DNA of 64,000 nucleotides from Bradyrhizobium acaciae (GCF_020889785.1 NZ_JACMYK010000005.1:62001-126000), one strand, 5' to 3'; positions 47,960-57,584 are shown, numbered from the stretch's first letter. A program made the numbers and translations. The notes: generated from the sequence alone by a model not told the origin.

Positions 47960-48993
47960 ATGACACGAGTGAAGAGAAAAAGCTTCCACCGAGTCACAAG
48001 AAGCTGAGGGACGCGCGTAAGAAAGGGCAGAGCCCGCGCAGCGCCGACTTTGTGACCGCGGCAAGTCTTTGCGCTGGTTTCGGCTGCCTGTGCTTCAGGG
48101 CAGGCGCGATCGAAGACGGATGGCGCGAAGCGGTGCGCCTCATCGACAAGCTGCAGGGCCAGCCATTCAACAGTGCGGTCCGGCAGGCATTGGTCGGATT
48201 GATGGACCTTTCTATGGCAGCCGTAGCCCCAATCCTGGGTGCGGCGTTGGTTGCGGCCATCTTGGCCGGCGTCTTGGCCAACGGCGGGCTGACGATTTCC
48301 GTCGAGCCGCTGAAACCTAGCTTTGAGAAATTGGATCCAGTCAAAGGGTTGAAGCGGATTGTCTCCCAGCGCTCGCTTGTGGAGCTTGGAAAGTCCCTCG
48401 TCAAAGTCTCGGTTCTTGGTGCCACGTTCGTCTTCACTGTGCTCTCAGGTTGGAGGGCATTGGTCTATTTGCCGGTGTGCGATTTAAGCTGCCTTGGTTT
48501 TGTCTTTAACGAGCTGAAAGTACTGATAGCGATTGCTGCCGGCGCCTTTCTGATTGGTGGGCTCGCCGATCTGCTCATTCAGCGTTGGTTATTCCTGCGC
48601 GACATGCGCATGACGCAGAGCGAGGCCAAGCGCGAGTTCAAGGAACAGGATGGTAATCCGCACATCAAGGGTGAACACCGCAGGCTCCGTCGCGAGTCGG
48701 CGAACGAGTCTCCGCTCGGCATCCACCGGGCAACATTGATATTGACTGGACCGGCGACGGTGATTGGGCTGCGCTACGTGCGGGGCGAGACAGGCGTCCC
48801 GGTCCTGGTGTGCCGCGGTGAAGGCGAGGTGGCGTCACAGTTACTGGCGCAGGCGCGGGCCCAGCGTCTGAGTATTGTCGAGGATCATGGGTTGGCGCGT
48901 CAGCTGATCAGTAAAGGTGCGATGGGCAAGGCCGTTCCCATGGTTTGTTTCGAGAGGGTCGCAAAGGCGGTTTTTGCCGCCGGCCTTGTGTAG
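47956..48993 (+). CDS. rhcU: RhcU, SctU switch protein with an altered cleavage motif
   Basis: The 345-residue FlhB/YscU protein has an N-terminal basic segment (KKLPPSHKKLRDARKKGQSPRS), four membrane helices and a cytosolic domain (QSEAKREFKEQDGNPHIKGEHRR). In the family this domain cuts itself in the motif NPTH, needed for the change to late substrates. Here the aligned stretch is LILTGPATVIGLRYVRGE: residues 265-268 are Gly-Pro-Ala-Thr, so the reactive Asn and the His are missing, while flanking family residues remain. The DNA reads GGA-CCG-GCG-ACG without ambiguity in frame. Confidence 0.94.
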   Translation: MNDTSEEKKLPPSHKKLRDARKKGQSPRSADFVTAASLCAGFGCLCFRAGAIEDGWREAVRLIDKLQGQPFNSAVRQALVGLMDLSMAAVAPILGAALVAAILAGVLANGGLTISVEPLKPSFEKLDPVKGLKRIVSQRSLVELGKSLVKVSVLGATFVFTVLSGWRALVYLPVCDLSCLGFVFNELKVLIAIAAGAFLIGGLADLLIQRWLFLRDMRMTQSEAKREFKEQDGNPHIKGEHRRLRRESANESPLGIHRATLILTGPATVIGLRYVRGETGVPVLVCRGEGEVASQLLAQARAQRLSIVEDHGLARQLISKGAMGKAVPMVCFERVAKAVFAAGLV

Positions 48994-49164
48994 CGTCGAC
49001 GCGCTCGGACCTTCGGTCAAAACCCCTATTGTCGCAGAACTTGGTAAAAGCTCCGCGAACCAAAAACAACGGCCGAGCACAGACCGGAGCCCGTGAGCTC
49101 GTCGGCCAATCGCAAAACTGATATGGAAACCAGAGTGCCGAGCGTCATTGGTCTTGGCCGGATA

Positions 49165-49800
49165 TTATTGGGTTTCGGGCGCACCCTTGTTTTGGGCTCC
49201 ATCCTCCAAATTGCTGCGATTGCCGGTCGCCGCGGGCCCACGCGCTGTGATGGGAAGCACTGCACGATCACCGCTGGTCGGCATGACGGCGCTATTGCCT
49301 AGCAGGTCGCCGGGATCATTGACCATGACTGCGAGGTTATTGCGGACTGAGCAGCCAAGCGTTGGATCGAAAGAATTGTCGCCTATAGAAGGGCCGGTGA
49401 CAGCGAACGGCGGACAGGCGGCAGGATGTGCTTCGTAGGTAATTGCCTCGACCCGGATCCCGAAATGTGCGGGTAGATCGACGGGAGAGGCGGACAGGCG
49501 GATATTGTAGGGAGCAATGCCCATCGAGCGAGCCTCATGGGCAACTTGCGCTACGAGCCGCGGTGAGCCGGCTATGTCGAGTTGGAGTGCATCGCGCCGG
49601 CCGTGGCTGGCATTCGCAATGAAATCCCGCAGGCCGTACCTATCGTTGCGACGAAGATTTTGAAGCAGCAGGACACTGGTCTTCCGCTCCACTCTGACCG
49701 TTTGTCCGGCCGGTCCGGAAGAAATCGCAGTACTGTTTGCACATCCGCCAAGGGCAGCCGCAACTGCGATCAAAAGACATAGGTGTCGTCGCAAGGTCAT
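49165..49800 (-). CDS. CpaD-like lipoprotein of the type III cluster
   Basis: A 211-residue lipoprotein (lipobox ALGGCANS) with CpaD/TadE-type features: an IRLSASP segment, VEAITYEAHPAACPPF, and LGCSVRNNLAVMVNDPGDLL. CpaD works with the CpaC secretin in tight-adherence pili. Here it starts ten bases after rhcC2, which itself is CpaC-like, so it is probably the outer membrane partner of the RhcC2 pore. GAGGA precedes ATG 49800. Confidence 0.86.
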   Translation of the reverse strand: MTLRRHLCLLIAVAAALGGCANSTAISSGPAGQTVRVERKTSVLLLQNLRRNDRYGLRDFIANASHGRRDALQLDIAGSPRLVAQVAHEARSMGIAPYNIRLSASPVDLPAHFGIRVEAITYEAHPAACPPFAVTGPSIGDNSFDPTLGCSVRNNLAVMVNDPGDLLGNSAVMPTSGDRAVLPITARGPAATGNRSNLEDGAQNKGAPETQ

Positions 49801-49809
49801 TGGCAGTCC

Positions 49810-51225
49810 TCATTCAATGATAAAGCCGGCACCGATGGTTGCACCCGATCTGGCCGTGGCCGGCGCCGCCTCGCGGCCCTTCGATGAACCAGCCAGCGTA
49901 TTCGTCAGGGTGCGCCCTGCGTCCGAAGGCGGCCCGATGCGATCAGTTGGAGCGCTCATCTTGCCTGGGCCAGATCCCGGCCGGACGATGTAGGGAGTGA
50001 CAATGATGACCAGTTCGGTCTCCTGCTTCTGAAATGAAGAGGAGCGAAACAGCACGCCAAGGATCGGAACATCTCCTAACCAAGGAAAAGTGCCGATGTC
50101 GGTACTGAAATTGCGCCTGATGAGCCCCCCAATGGCGAAGCTTTGACCGCTGGCAAGCTCGACGACAGTACTGGCACGACGCGTGGAGAGACCGGGCACC
50201 GATATTCCGTTGACGCTGACCTCGCCTTCTTTCGACAGTTCGCTGACTTCAGGCTTCACATGGATATTAATCTGATTATTGCTGAGGATGGTCGGGACGA
50301 ACTCCAGGCTGATTCCGAATTGTCTGAATTGGACCGAGACTTGTCGGTTGTCCTGCATCACCGGAATTGGAAATTCGCCACCTGCCAGAAAACTTGCGGA
50401 TTCCCCGGACATGGCGGTCAGGTTCGGTTCAGCCAGGATCGAGGCGAGGTGCTCGCTGGCGAGTGCGTCGAGAACAGCGCTCAGGTTGGTATTGCCCGCG
50501 CTGTACCCGATGCCGATCGTGCCGCCGCCGCGGGCCGGCCCGGAACCGCCACTTTTTCCGGTGACAAGGAAAGCGCCGTTCGGACCGGAAGCCGTGAAGT
50601 TGATATTGAGGTCCTTAACGGCATTGCGGGAGACTTCTGCCACCCGCACACTCAGATTCACCTGCAGCGAACCTGCCACCTGGATCTTGTTGACGACCAG
50701 CGCACCAGGACCGAGAAACTGCTCGGTCACCTTTCTGGCCGTCTCGACGATATCGGCGTTGGGAGCCGTACCGCCAAGGATTGCGCCGCGTGGGGTATAG
50801 CTGACCTGGATCGGATAATCGCCGATCTCAGCCTTCAGCGTGGCACGCAGGTCCTCGATCGGCTGGGTGACAACGACGCGCAGCTCGGCGAGAGCCTCGC
50901 CGTTCTCGTTCAAGGCGAACAGGCTGGTTCGTCCGGATTTTTTGCCGAATACGAATATCGTGCTGCTCGATGGCGCCTGGTAATCGGCGATCGCCGGGTC
51001 GGCAACAAAAATGCTCGCTGCCGGCGCGTTCAGATGAACCGTCTTGCCCTGTGAGGAGGTGAGGTTGAGCGTGCCGGTGGTGCTGCCAGGCGCCGCACGT
51101 GGCGGCTCTCCTTTGCCGTCCCGTTTTGTCTCGGCTGCGCCAGCAAGTGGAAATAGCAGAGCAAGTCCGCAGAGAACGTAGCACAAGCGCGGCAGAACGG
51201 CAGAGCGTTGCGAGATGATGGCCAT
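49810..51225 (-). CDS. rhcC2: RhcC2, secretin pore half
   Basis: A 471-residue secretin with a signal peptide (LCYVLCGLALLFPLAGAAE), the pilus/CpaC N-terminal domain (LNLTSSQGKTVHLNAPAASIFVADPAIADYQ), and the C-terminal secretin domain (VSVQFRQFGISLEFVPTI; ASGQSFAIGGLIRRN; ELVIIVTPYIVRP). It is closer to type IV pilus (Tad) secretins than to YscC, which is typical of Rhc systems and fits its CpaD-like neighbour. ATG 51225 is chosen; a TTG at 51267 is the earliest start. Confidence 0.93.
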   Translation of the reverse strand: MAIISQRSAVLPRLCYVLCGLALLFPLAGAAETKRDGKGEPPRAAPGSTTGTLNLTSSQGKTVHLNAPAASIFVADPAIADYQAPSSSTIFVFGKKSGRTSLFALNENGEALAELRVVVTQPIEDLRATLKAEIGDYPIQVSYTPRGAILGGTAPNADIVETARKVTEQFLGPGALVVNKIQVAGSLQVNLSVRVAEVSRNAVKDLNINFTASGPNGAFLVTGKSGGSGPARGGGTIGIGYSAGNTNLSAVLDALASEHLASILAEPNLTAMSGESASFLAGGEFPIPVMQDNRQVSVQFRQFGISLEFVPTILSNNQINIHVKPEVSELSKEGEVSVNGISVPGLSTRRASTVVELASGQSFAIGGLIRRNFSTDIGTFPWLGDVPILGVLFRSSSFQKQETELVIIVTPYIVRPGSGPGKMSAPTDRIGPPSDAGRTLTNTLAGSSKGREAAPATARSGATIGAGFIIE

Positions 51226-51293
51226 CGGCGGCAGACTGGCGCCGGCAGCATTCTTGACGACCTTCAAGGGAGTGTTGCTTTCAAGTTAGATTG

Positions 51294-51983
51294 CTAGGCA
51301 GCCGATGCTGCGCCGACGAGTTCAAGGGTGTAGCCGACCCCGCGCGCGGTCTTGATCCTGAGCGTCGCACCGGCCTGGTTCAAATGCGCGCGTAAGCGAT
51401 AGATCCCGACTTCCAGCGCATTGGTCGAGACCTCGTCGTCAAACGCATACAAGCTATCTTCCAGCGATGTGCGCGGCACGGTCCGGCCGGCACGGTTGAG
51501 CAGATGTTCGAGAATGCAGACTTCGCGCCGCGCAATTCTCAGTATCCGGCCGCCAACCGAGACTTGCCTTGCGATCGGGTCGAAATGCAGATTGCCGAAT
51601 GTCACCACCGGCGCCGTCATTTGCGTCGACCGTCGCAGAATGGCTCGCATGCGGGCGATGAGTTCGTCGATCGACACGGGCTTGGGCAGGAAATCATCTG
51701 CACCTGCATTGAAAGTTGCAATTCGGCGGCTGAGATCATTGAGACTACTCATCATCATCGCCGGCATTGATCGTCCCTCGCGCCGCAACTGCTTCAGCCA
51801 ATCCAGTCCGTCTCCGTCGGGCAAGACAGACTCGAGCAGGACCATGTGGTAGTTCGCGCATTCCAGCGCGGCCGACGCCTCATCCAGTGTGCGCGTCACA
51901 TCAACGGCGAAGCCGCAATCCAAGAGCGCTTCCTTCACGTCGCGGCCAAAGTCCGCATGATGATCAACCAGGAGAATTCGCAT
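51294..51983 (-). CDS. ttsI: TtsI, transcriptional activator of the T3SS
   Basis: The 229-residue OmpR/PhoB-type response regulator has a receiver domain and a winged-helix DNA-binding domain (LLNRAGRTVPRTSLEDSLYAFDDEVSTNALEVGIYRLRAHL). The phosphorylation site reads MVLLESVLPDGDG: Glu 51 replaces Asp, and the acidic pair near the start is D7-H8. TtsI therefore probably works without a sensor kinase, which agrees with what is known for other rhizobia. It binds tts boxes. GAGAGG precedes the ATG. A nod box lies 1.5 kb upstream on the same strand. Confidence 0.95.
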   Translation of the reverse strand: MRILLVDHHADFGRDVKEALLDCGFAVDVTRTLDEASAALECANYHMVLLESVLPDGDGLDWLKQLRREGRSMPAMMMSSLNDLSRRIATFNAGADDFLPKPVSIDELIARMRAILRRSTQMTAPVVTFGNLHFDPIARQVSVGGRILRIARREVCILEHLLNRAGRTVPRTSLEDSLYAFDDEVSTNALEVGIYRLRAHLNQAGATLRIKTARGVGYTLELVGAASAA

Positions 51984-52022
51984 TCATTGCCTCTCGTCCA
52001 TCCTCGGCAGGACTTGAGCGTG

Positions 52023-52373
52023 TCACGGTTGACCATGAGGTTCGGTGGATCCGAGAGGCGGCCGCTTTGACGTGAATTCGAGAAGTCGGAAATGCCAGGG
52101 TGGAGCATAGAGGCAGGCGATCAATGTCTGCCGGTCTGTCGTTATCGGATAGGCGACCTGCCGCGCATCGCGTCCGCCGGCGACACCGTTCAAAAGATCC
52201 TGTATGTCGGCAAGAGCTCTGCGATTTCCAACAAGGTTGAAAGCCCTGGCAGCGCGCTGATGCATCTGTGGGCCGAGCCCGCCTGCAGAAACGATTGCGC
52301 CAAGCTGCACGAGCGAAACGAAGTCGCAGGCGAGAGCGGCTGAATTGGCCGAACAGACTAGCGAAGCGGACAT
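52023..52373 (-). CDS. Unknown small protein upstream of ttsI
   Basis: A 116-residue product from ATG 52373 with GGGGAG seven bases upstream. It starts MSASLVCSANSAALACDFVSL and has helices around MHQRAARAFNLVGNRRALADIQDLL, then RQVAYPITTDRQTLIACL. I know no family for it. Its stop lies 40 bases before the ttsI start, so it is probably in the same transcript. Confidence 0.6.
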   Translation of the reverse strand: MSASLVCSANSAALACDFVSLVQLGAIVSAGGLGPQMHQRAARAFNLVGNRRALADIQDLLNGVAGGRDARQVAYPITTDRQTLIACLYAPPWHFRLLEFTSKRPPLGSTEPHGQP

Positions 52374-53497
52374 TTGGAAACTCCCCATTTCGTCTTAATC
52401 CGCGGTCAGTCCCTGCTGGGCGTTGAGCCCGTCGTGTCGTCAAGCCACGACAATGCAAGTGTTCCCGCGCTTTTTAAGACGGTTCACGCGATCTGCATCT
52501 GGCCGATTGCTGGAAAGGCCGAGACGCATGACAAAGGATCAGTAGGTCTATCGGCCTGATAGATATCCTCTCGCTGGTCGGTGATTGCCAAGCGAGATGC
52601 CAAGCGTCCCGAAGTTCGGACGCGCCGAAGTTCTCTCACGCCGCCGCGGCGCGAATGCTGCGAAAGAAGAACGGATCGAGTCCGTCGTCATCGCGCATCG
52701 CCCGAAGTACTTACGTAGGCACCGTGTCGTCTCACTGGATGAACGGCGAATGAATGATTTGATCTCCAACTCGGTACGTGACCGGCATGAGCAAAATTGC
52801 GACTGCCCCCGTGCTTCTCGCTCGCTGGGTCCTGTCCTGGCTACACGTGAGGCTCTTCGTCCTATGCTGTGCGCAGAGGCGATGCACGATGTGCGCTCCG
52901 AAGAGAAGCCATTGAGGAGCGTTAAGGTGCGGAGCCACTGAGCATTGAGTTTTTGAGACGATCGCATTTCTTGCTACCTGTCGGGAAGAGGTTCACGCGA
53001 GCGGATTCTGTCGCGAGATTGTCGGAAATCCTACAATCTGACGCTAGGTGAGATTCAAGTGCCTTCGATGCTTGTGGCGGTGCCATCAAACTCGAAAGTC
53101 TTGTGAGATAATGGTGACACCGTTAGGGCTGGTCCATCGACCCTCGCATGGCGGTCCGTCTGGCGCTGTCCAGGTCGTGACCAGTTCGCCGTCCGATCAA
53201 GTGTGGCGTCAGAGCCATGGATGTGCAGGAAGAGCCAGTCGTTCGTGCCAGGCTTTGAGCAAAGCCATTGCGTCACGATCGGACGATCGACGGATCCGCC
53301 ACATGCGTGGCAATTTTGCGGGATGACCGGGGCGGGTATGCGTTCACGTGACAATAATAGGCTAACAGCCGAGATGCGGACGAGCGATCGCGCGAACCAG
53401 TTTGGTTTATAAGAGACTGAGAAGAGAATCGATTGCCTGACGTCATTTTTGAATGCTGCCTCCATAGATCTTCGGTCGACTATGAGACGTTTAGCCG
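52374..53497. other. 1.1 kb between the nod box and the ttsI group
   Basis: No convincing gene apart from copy D of the spacer element; open frames overlap one another on both strands. It may be a long leader or hold a decayed gene. Confidence 0.45.
53028..53059 (-). promoter_or_regulatory. 19-bp-spacer element, copy D
   Basis: On the minus strand: TTGAAT, a 19-base spacer (CTCACCTAGCGTCAGATTG) and TAGGAT. It has the best -10 of the set. It lies between the nod box and the ttsI group. Confidence 0.6.
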
Positions 53498-53546
53498 TCC
53501 GCAGCAAAATCGATTGTTTTGATGGAACGCATCCAGGTGACGGATC
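53498..53546 (-). promoter_or_regulatory. nod box directed toward ttsI
   Basis: On the minus strand the sequence contains ATCCGTCACCTGGATG followed by CATCAAAACAATCGATTTTG, matching the first three quarters of the NodD-binding nod box, including the ATC-N9-GAT arms and the AAACAATCGATTTT core. The last part (ACCAATC) is weak. The nearest real gene downstream is the one before ttsI, about 1.1 kb away. Confidence 0.85.
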
Positions 53547-54006
53547 GGACCGGCTGCAACAGTATCGCTTGCCGGAGACGAGTGGATAGCTGATGCGGTC
53601 GCGGCCAAAGTGTTGATCGCCCGTTCAATGTCAGGTCGAGCTAGCTAAAAGGGCGATGCTTCGCGTTCAGCGGCTTACCTCATCACGCCTCCGGCCACGC
53701 GTGATGGCCACTAACAAATAGATGCCGTGCGATGTCAGAACGCAGCCAAGATAACAGGACGCCCGAACGGCCGGCTCCTCCCGACCGTCGAATTGCGGCT
53801 TTCCCCCTCGGAACCCTCAACCGCCTGTTGCGCATTGCGTAGAGCGCTGCCCCGTTCGATCGGCGAGTTGATCAGATATGGGCGCGCCATGCCCTATACT
53901 CAAATTGTAACGCGTGAGATGTGCCGTGTTCCAGATCTACCTTGAGGTGGTTGTCTCGGCGCATGAGCCCAAACGAACCTGCCAAATGGCGCGGTCGACA
54001 GAGTAT
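53547..54006. other. Intergenic stretch, no gene seen
   Basis: Short overlapping frames only. Confidence 0.45.
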
Positions 54007-54987
54007 CTATTCACTACTCCCGCGCTTGTAGGGATTGGCTTCGCTTGCGGTTCGGTAACTCTCCAAATTGCCGCCCAGGAACAGGCGCTCAGTCTCTCGG
54101 GTTGGAGTTCTGCCGAGTGAGCACATCAAATCGACGTCCCCGTCGACGTGGTCCGGATCTTCGGCATTCATTCCAAGACCGATGCTACTCAGCACGTCGT
54201 CAGGCGTCCAGACCGCAGCCTTCGGAACCGTGTAGGTATGCAGGGTGTCGGCATGGGTGGCGATCGCTCTTGCCCAAGTGTCGCGCGAAACGGCGAGTTT
54301 TCCCGGATCCTCGACCAACGATACGAAGGCAGATGTGGTTGTCTGGCCGCGCATATGCCAGCCAGCTTGGCGCGCCCGGTCCAGAGGATAGCGCTCTAGC
54401 GGGTATCCAACGGAAGAGTGATCCCGAGCAGTGTTGCGGACATGCGATATTGCGCTTGTGTTTTCTTCCTTGCGCGGCCTGCAATCGCTGTTCTGATTCT
54501 GAAACCGCCGCAGTGTGACATATGACGAGCCCGCCACGTCCTCGAACACGCGGTCCCGATCGACGGGAGGTGCCGTCGCCGGTGACCAATGTGCCGATTG
54601 CTGCTCGGCAAGGTCGATCTCGTTCCGGAGCGCTTCAAGAGTGGCACCTGTCAATGTTGCGGCAAGTTGGGCGCGCGCGCTGACAAAGGATGTGGCTGGA
54701 TAGAAAACGGCTTCCGGGGCCGCCTGGTTCGACGCAGGCGACGAGGTGCCGGTTGCGGAGCTTGCCAATGACGAGACTAAATCCGACCTTGGCAAAACCG
54801 GTTCTTGGTGATTGAGGGTCAGGTCATACAGCTGCTGCTCAAAGCTCCCTCGATCTTCGGGATTGTGTGCGGGTGCGCTGGTCTGGGCGTTAAGCTCGGC
54901 TGATTGCCTCTCGATCCGGCTCGGCTGCTGCAGCACTTCGTGAACCTCGCATGGAGTGTCGGCGGCCTTCCGGATATCAACATTCAT
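54007..54987 (-). CDS. Putative type III effector
   Basis: A 326-residue protein from ATG 54987 (MNVDIRKAADTPCEVHEVL), with GGAGA six bases upstream and a perfect tts box 50 bases upstream. The N-terminus is polar and Ser/Pro-rich with a short helix FEQQLYDLTL (residue 49 on) shared with other secreted proteins here. The rest has no known catalytic motif; there is a helical segment LAATLTGATLEALRNEIDLAEQQ near the middle. Its role in the host is unknown. Confidence 0.78.
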   Translation of the reverse strand: MNVDIRKAADTPCEVHEVLQQPSRIERQSAELNAQTSAPAHNPEDRGSFEQQLYDLTLNHQEPVLPRSDLVSSLASSATGTSSPASNQAAPEAVFYPATSFVSARAQLAATLTGATLEALRNEIDLAEQQSAHWSPATAPPVDRDRVFEDVAGSSYVTLRRFQNQNSDCRPRKEENTSAISHVRNTARDHSSVGYPLERYPLDRARQAGWHMRGQTTTSAFVSLVEDPGKLAVSRDTWARAIATHADTLHTYTVPKAAVWTPDDVLSSIGLGMNAEDPDHVDGDVDLMCSLGRTPTRETERLFLGGNLESYRTASEANPYKRGSSE

Positions 54988-55036
54988 TTGTGTCTCCATT
55001 CGAGTGCCGGCTATTGGCGCAGACTATTGCAGGCAC

Positions 55037-55054
55037 AGCTTTCGAGAAGCTGAC
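55037..55054 (-). promoter_or_regulatory. tts box upstream of the 54-55 kb effector gene
   Basis: On the minus strand GTCAGCTTCTCGAAAGCT is an exact TtsI box core, 50 bases before the gene start. Confidence 0.92.
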
Positions 55055-55678
55055 GGACCAGGAAGGAAGCCATTTGCCTTGACCTTTGAGGGAGCCGGAC
55101 GGATTTGGTCAGTGAGGCGATCGTCAGCCAGAAGGAAGGCACGCAAAACCAGGAATCACAAGTCGGCGCTGTCTTGTGCTCTCTGTCGTTGCTGTTTCGA
55201 ATGGGCCGAGATCAGGTCCCTTGACTGAGCTTGTTCGGACTGCCGCGCTAGGTTCGCTCCACCACCTCATTGCGGGCACGCCGTCTGGGGCAGCAGTCCT
55301 TGCCCGGGTATCACATGGACAAGCTGGCGGATGCGAGGCCGACGTGTTCTTTTTAAGTCGTTTGCTCACACAGATGTAAGAACGGCATCCTCTCGGCCGT
55401 CGGACCTGCAATGGACGAGCGCGACCGGTCACCGTTTTTGTGGTTTCCAAGCAGCCGACGCTCGATCAAATCGTCTAGTCGATTTCGCACGGGGGCGAGC
55501 CACTTTAGCAAACCTGACCTACGAGGTTGTGACGTCGGAATAGCCGTCACAACCACTTGCGTCTAGTTGCGGCAAATTGTCTTTGTCGCAGGCGCGCTTG
55601 ATGTCTCGAATCCGCCAATCGGCTGACACGACGTCTTGCAACGTACGATCTGTGGTACTTATCGAGGGAGAAGAGCGT
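55055..55678. other. Intergenic stretch before virK
   Basis: Open frames here overlap and lack motifs. I see no known promoter type for virK. Confidence 0.4.
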
Positions 55679-56119
55679 ATGAAGTGTACTGGCAAAGGAC
55701 TGGCCATCGTATTGTCCTTGCTTTCGACCGTAGGCGTGAGCACGATGGCGACAGCCGATGAGCCTTCGCCGAAATACACCGAGGTGCTCCATGCCTTGCA
55801 GACCGGCAAGAATGTGAAGCTCGTACTGGACATGAGCCGCTGTACAGCCGCGGAGGGTGGCAAAGCTGCGTCGGCAACTCAGGCTGGTCTGGTCATCAAT
55901 GCCTTCAGGGTGACCCCCCAGAACGGCATTAGCTTCGCCAATGCTCACCAAACGGTGGACGGCTCCGGACATGCCGTGACCGAGTACATCCGCCATAGCC
56001 TCAGCCGCGAAGGCAGGCTCACGGTGCGGGCCTCGAAGCTTGTTGTCGGGACCACCGAACTCGTGAACCAGGGCGAATTCATCTGCGAACTGCCGGATGG
56101 CGCTAAGTTCATCTGGTAA
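55679..56119 (+). CDS. virK: VirK-family secreted protein
   Basis: A 146-residue protein with a signal peptide (GLAIVLSLLSTVGVSTMATA) and the VirK pattern YTEVLHALQTGKNVKLVLDMSRC, then INAFRVTPQNGISFANAHQTV and EYIRHSLSREGRLTVRASKL. VirK was first found in the Agrobacterium vir regulon; its biochemical role is unknown. ATG 55679 follows GGGAGAAGAG. It stands alone. Confidence 0.88.
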   Translation: MKCTGKGLAIVLSLLSTVGVSTMATADEPSPKYTEVLHALQTGKNVKLVLDMSRCTAAEGGKAASATQAGLVINAFRVTPQNGISFANAHQTVDGSGHAVTEYIRHSLSREGRLTVRASKLVVGTTELVNQGEFICELPDGAKFIW

Positions 56120-57529
56120 ACGAAGAGAACAGCACAGGGGGACGCGCTTAGAAACCTTGATCCTTAAACCGTGCAAACACCTTCGCATGTCATGACGGAT
56201 GGTTTCGATCGTGAGAGACGGCCAGATTGTATCTGGCCGTCGTTTCCCGAGCCGCATCGAGTGCACGAACTTGCTGTCTCAAGGTACCGTATGATGGCCA
56301 TCGATCCTCATTGAACCTCAGTTGTCGGAAGATCGGCGGTTCCGGCTATCCTCATATTGTTCGGAAACGGGCCTGTCATTTGAACATTCCAGACGGGTCT
56401 TTCCAAAGTACGTCCGCACCTGATCCGCGATCCTGTGATGTTTGAACCGATCAAGCTGCTGGCCCGCGATGATGACGCATACTCCTCAGCCGCCCGACAA
56501 TGCGCTCGTATCATGCTTCCCGCGTCTTTTTGGTCCTTTCATCTGAGAGTATCGTGCTTCCAAATGTGGTGACAGTGATTGAACCATCCCGCCTAAGATC
56601 GTGCCGCGACTGCCGCGGTGGGTTTGCACGCCGCTTAAGCCTTCGTTTGGACGCAATTCTTGATATTTCAGTTTTCCTTTTGAGGTAACGATTCAGCGCA
56701 GACTTCCACGCTGAATCGTCATGCCCAGCCCACTGAGACCAGGGGGCGCAGCAGGGACGACGCTGCCGAGGGGATCACTCAGCCTGCACAAGCGCAGCGC
56801 GGAAGACCGGAGAGACGGCCGCGGCGAGCGCAACGGCCCTCGTGGGCGCCGGGGGTAGAGCCCCTCGCGAGGGGGCGTAATCGAAGGCCCGGATGGGAGG
56901 CTCGGCGTGCGTCGAGCCAAGTCGGCGAAGCCGACGCGCCAACTCGATAAATTGCTTATTTGACTAAGGCAAACACAACACGGCGCCGATCGACCTCCTC
57001 AACAGTTGAGAGCCAGTCATCCCCTTTTTGGCGATGGAAGAAAGTTAAGAAATGATCTTCCTCGGAAAGGCACGATCTGTTTGTTAGAGTCGATCTCCGC
57101 ACGCGATACGCTCATTAAGTTGTCAAAAATTCGACGAATGAAGATTGTCCTAATTGGGCATCAGTGCATCTCTCTCGTATGCACGTGCCGGCGACGTTAA
57201 ACTGCCGTCGTTGTCGGAAGATTGTGAAGACGCCTGAGATAGAAAGCACAATCACCAATGGCGAGACTGCTATTGAGATGATTGAAGCGCAGGTTGTGTG
57301 TCTAAGAGTGACCGCGACCAGCTTGGAGCAGGAATTTTGTACGAACTGGACTGACTAAACTAACCATGAGGGGGCCCAGCGCTGTTGCCGGGGGGCCAAT
57401 TTAAAGCGCCAATAGCGAAACAGAAGGCTTTTTGATCCACCAGCGACGTCGCTCGCGTGGTTGCCGAGACGGCAGCATCAAGATGAGCCGCTGCGGACAA
57501 GCTCTACTGCTAGGATCGAGACCTTAGTA
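56120..57529. other. 1.4 kb without a convincing gene
   Basis: Apart from the GC-rich structured element, only short frames are seen. It ends at the NifA site and sigma-54 promoter of the next gene. Confidence 0.45.
56688..56935. other. GC-rich structured intergenic element
   Basis: Three inverted repeats are packed here: an 11-bp perfect stem ACGATTCAGCG (56688-56698 with 56709-56719), the palindrome CCCCTCGCGAGGGG (56861-56874) and GTCGGC-GAA-GCCGAC (56921-56935). GC content is far above the flanks. It may be a structured RNA or a dispersed chromosomal repeat; I recognise no family. Confidence 0.4.
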
Positions 57530-57545
57530 TGTCGGGAAACAGACA
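57530..57545 (+). promoter_or_regulatory. NifA-type site upstream of the 57.8 kb gene
   Basis: TGTCGGGAAACAGACA is an exact TGT-N10-ACA. It ends 39 bases before the -24 element, closer than usual. Confidence 0.6.
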
Positions 57546-57584
57546 AACCCAACACAAGCGTCATCCAAACTGTCGACTATTGCT

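Noticed and set aside
52548..53507. Open frames of 118-150 codons between the nod box and the ttsI group
   Set aside because: They overlap on opposite strands, lack ribosome binding sites and have no motifs; one starts inside the nod box.
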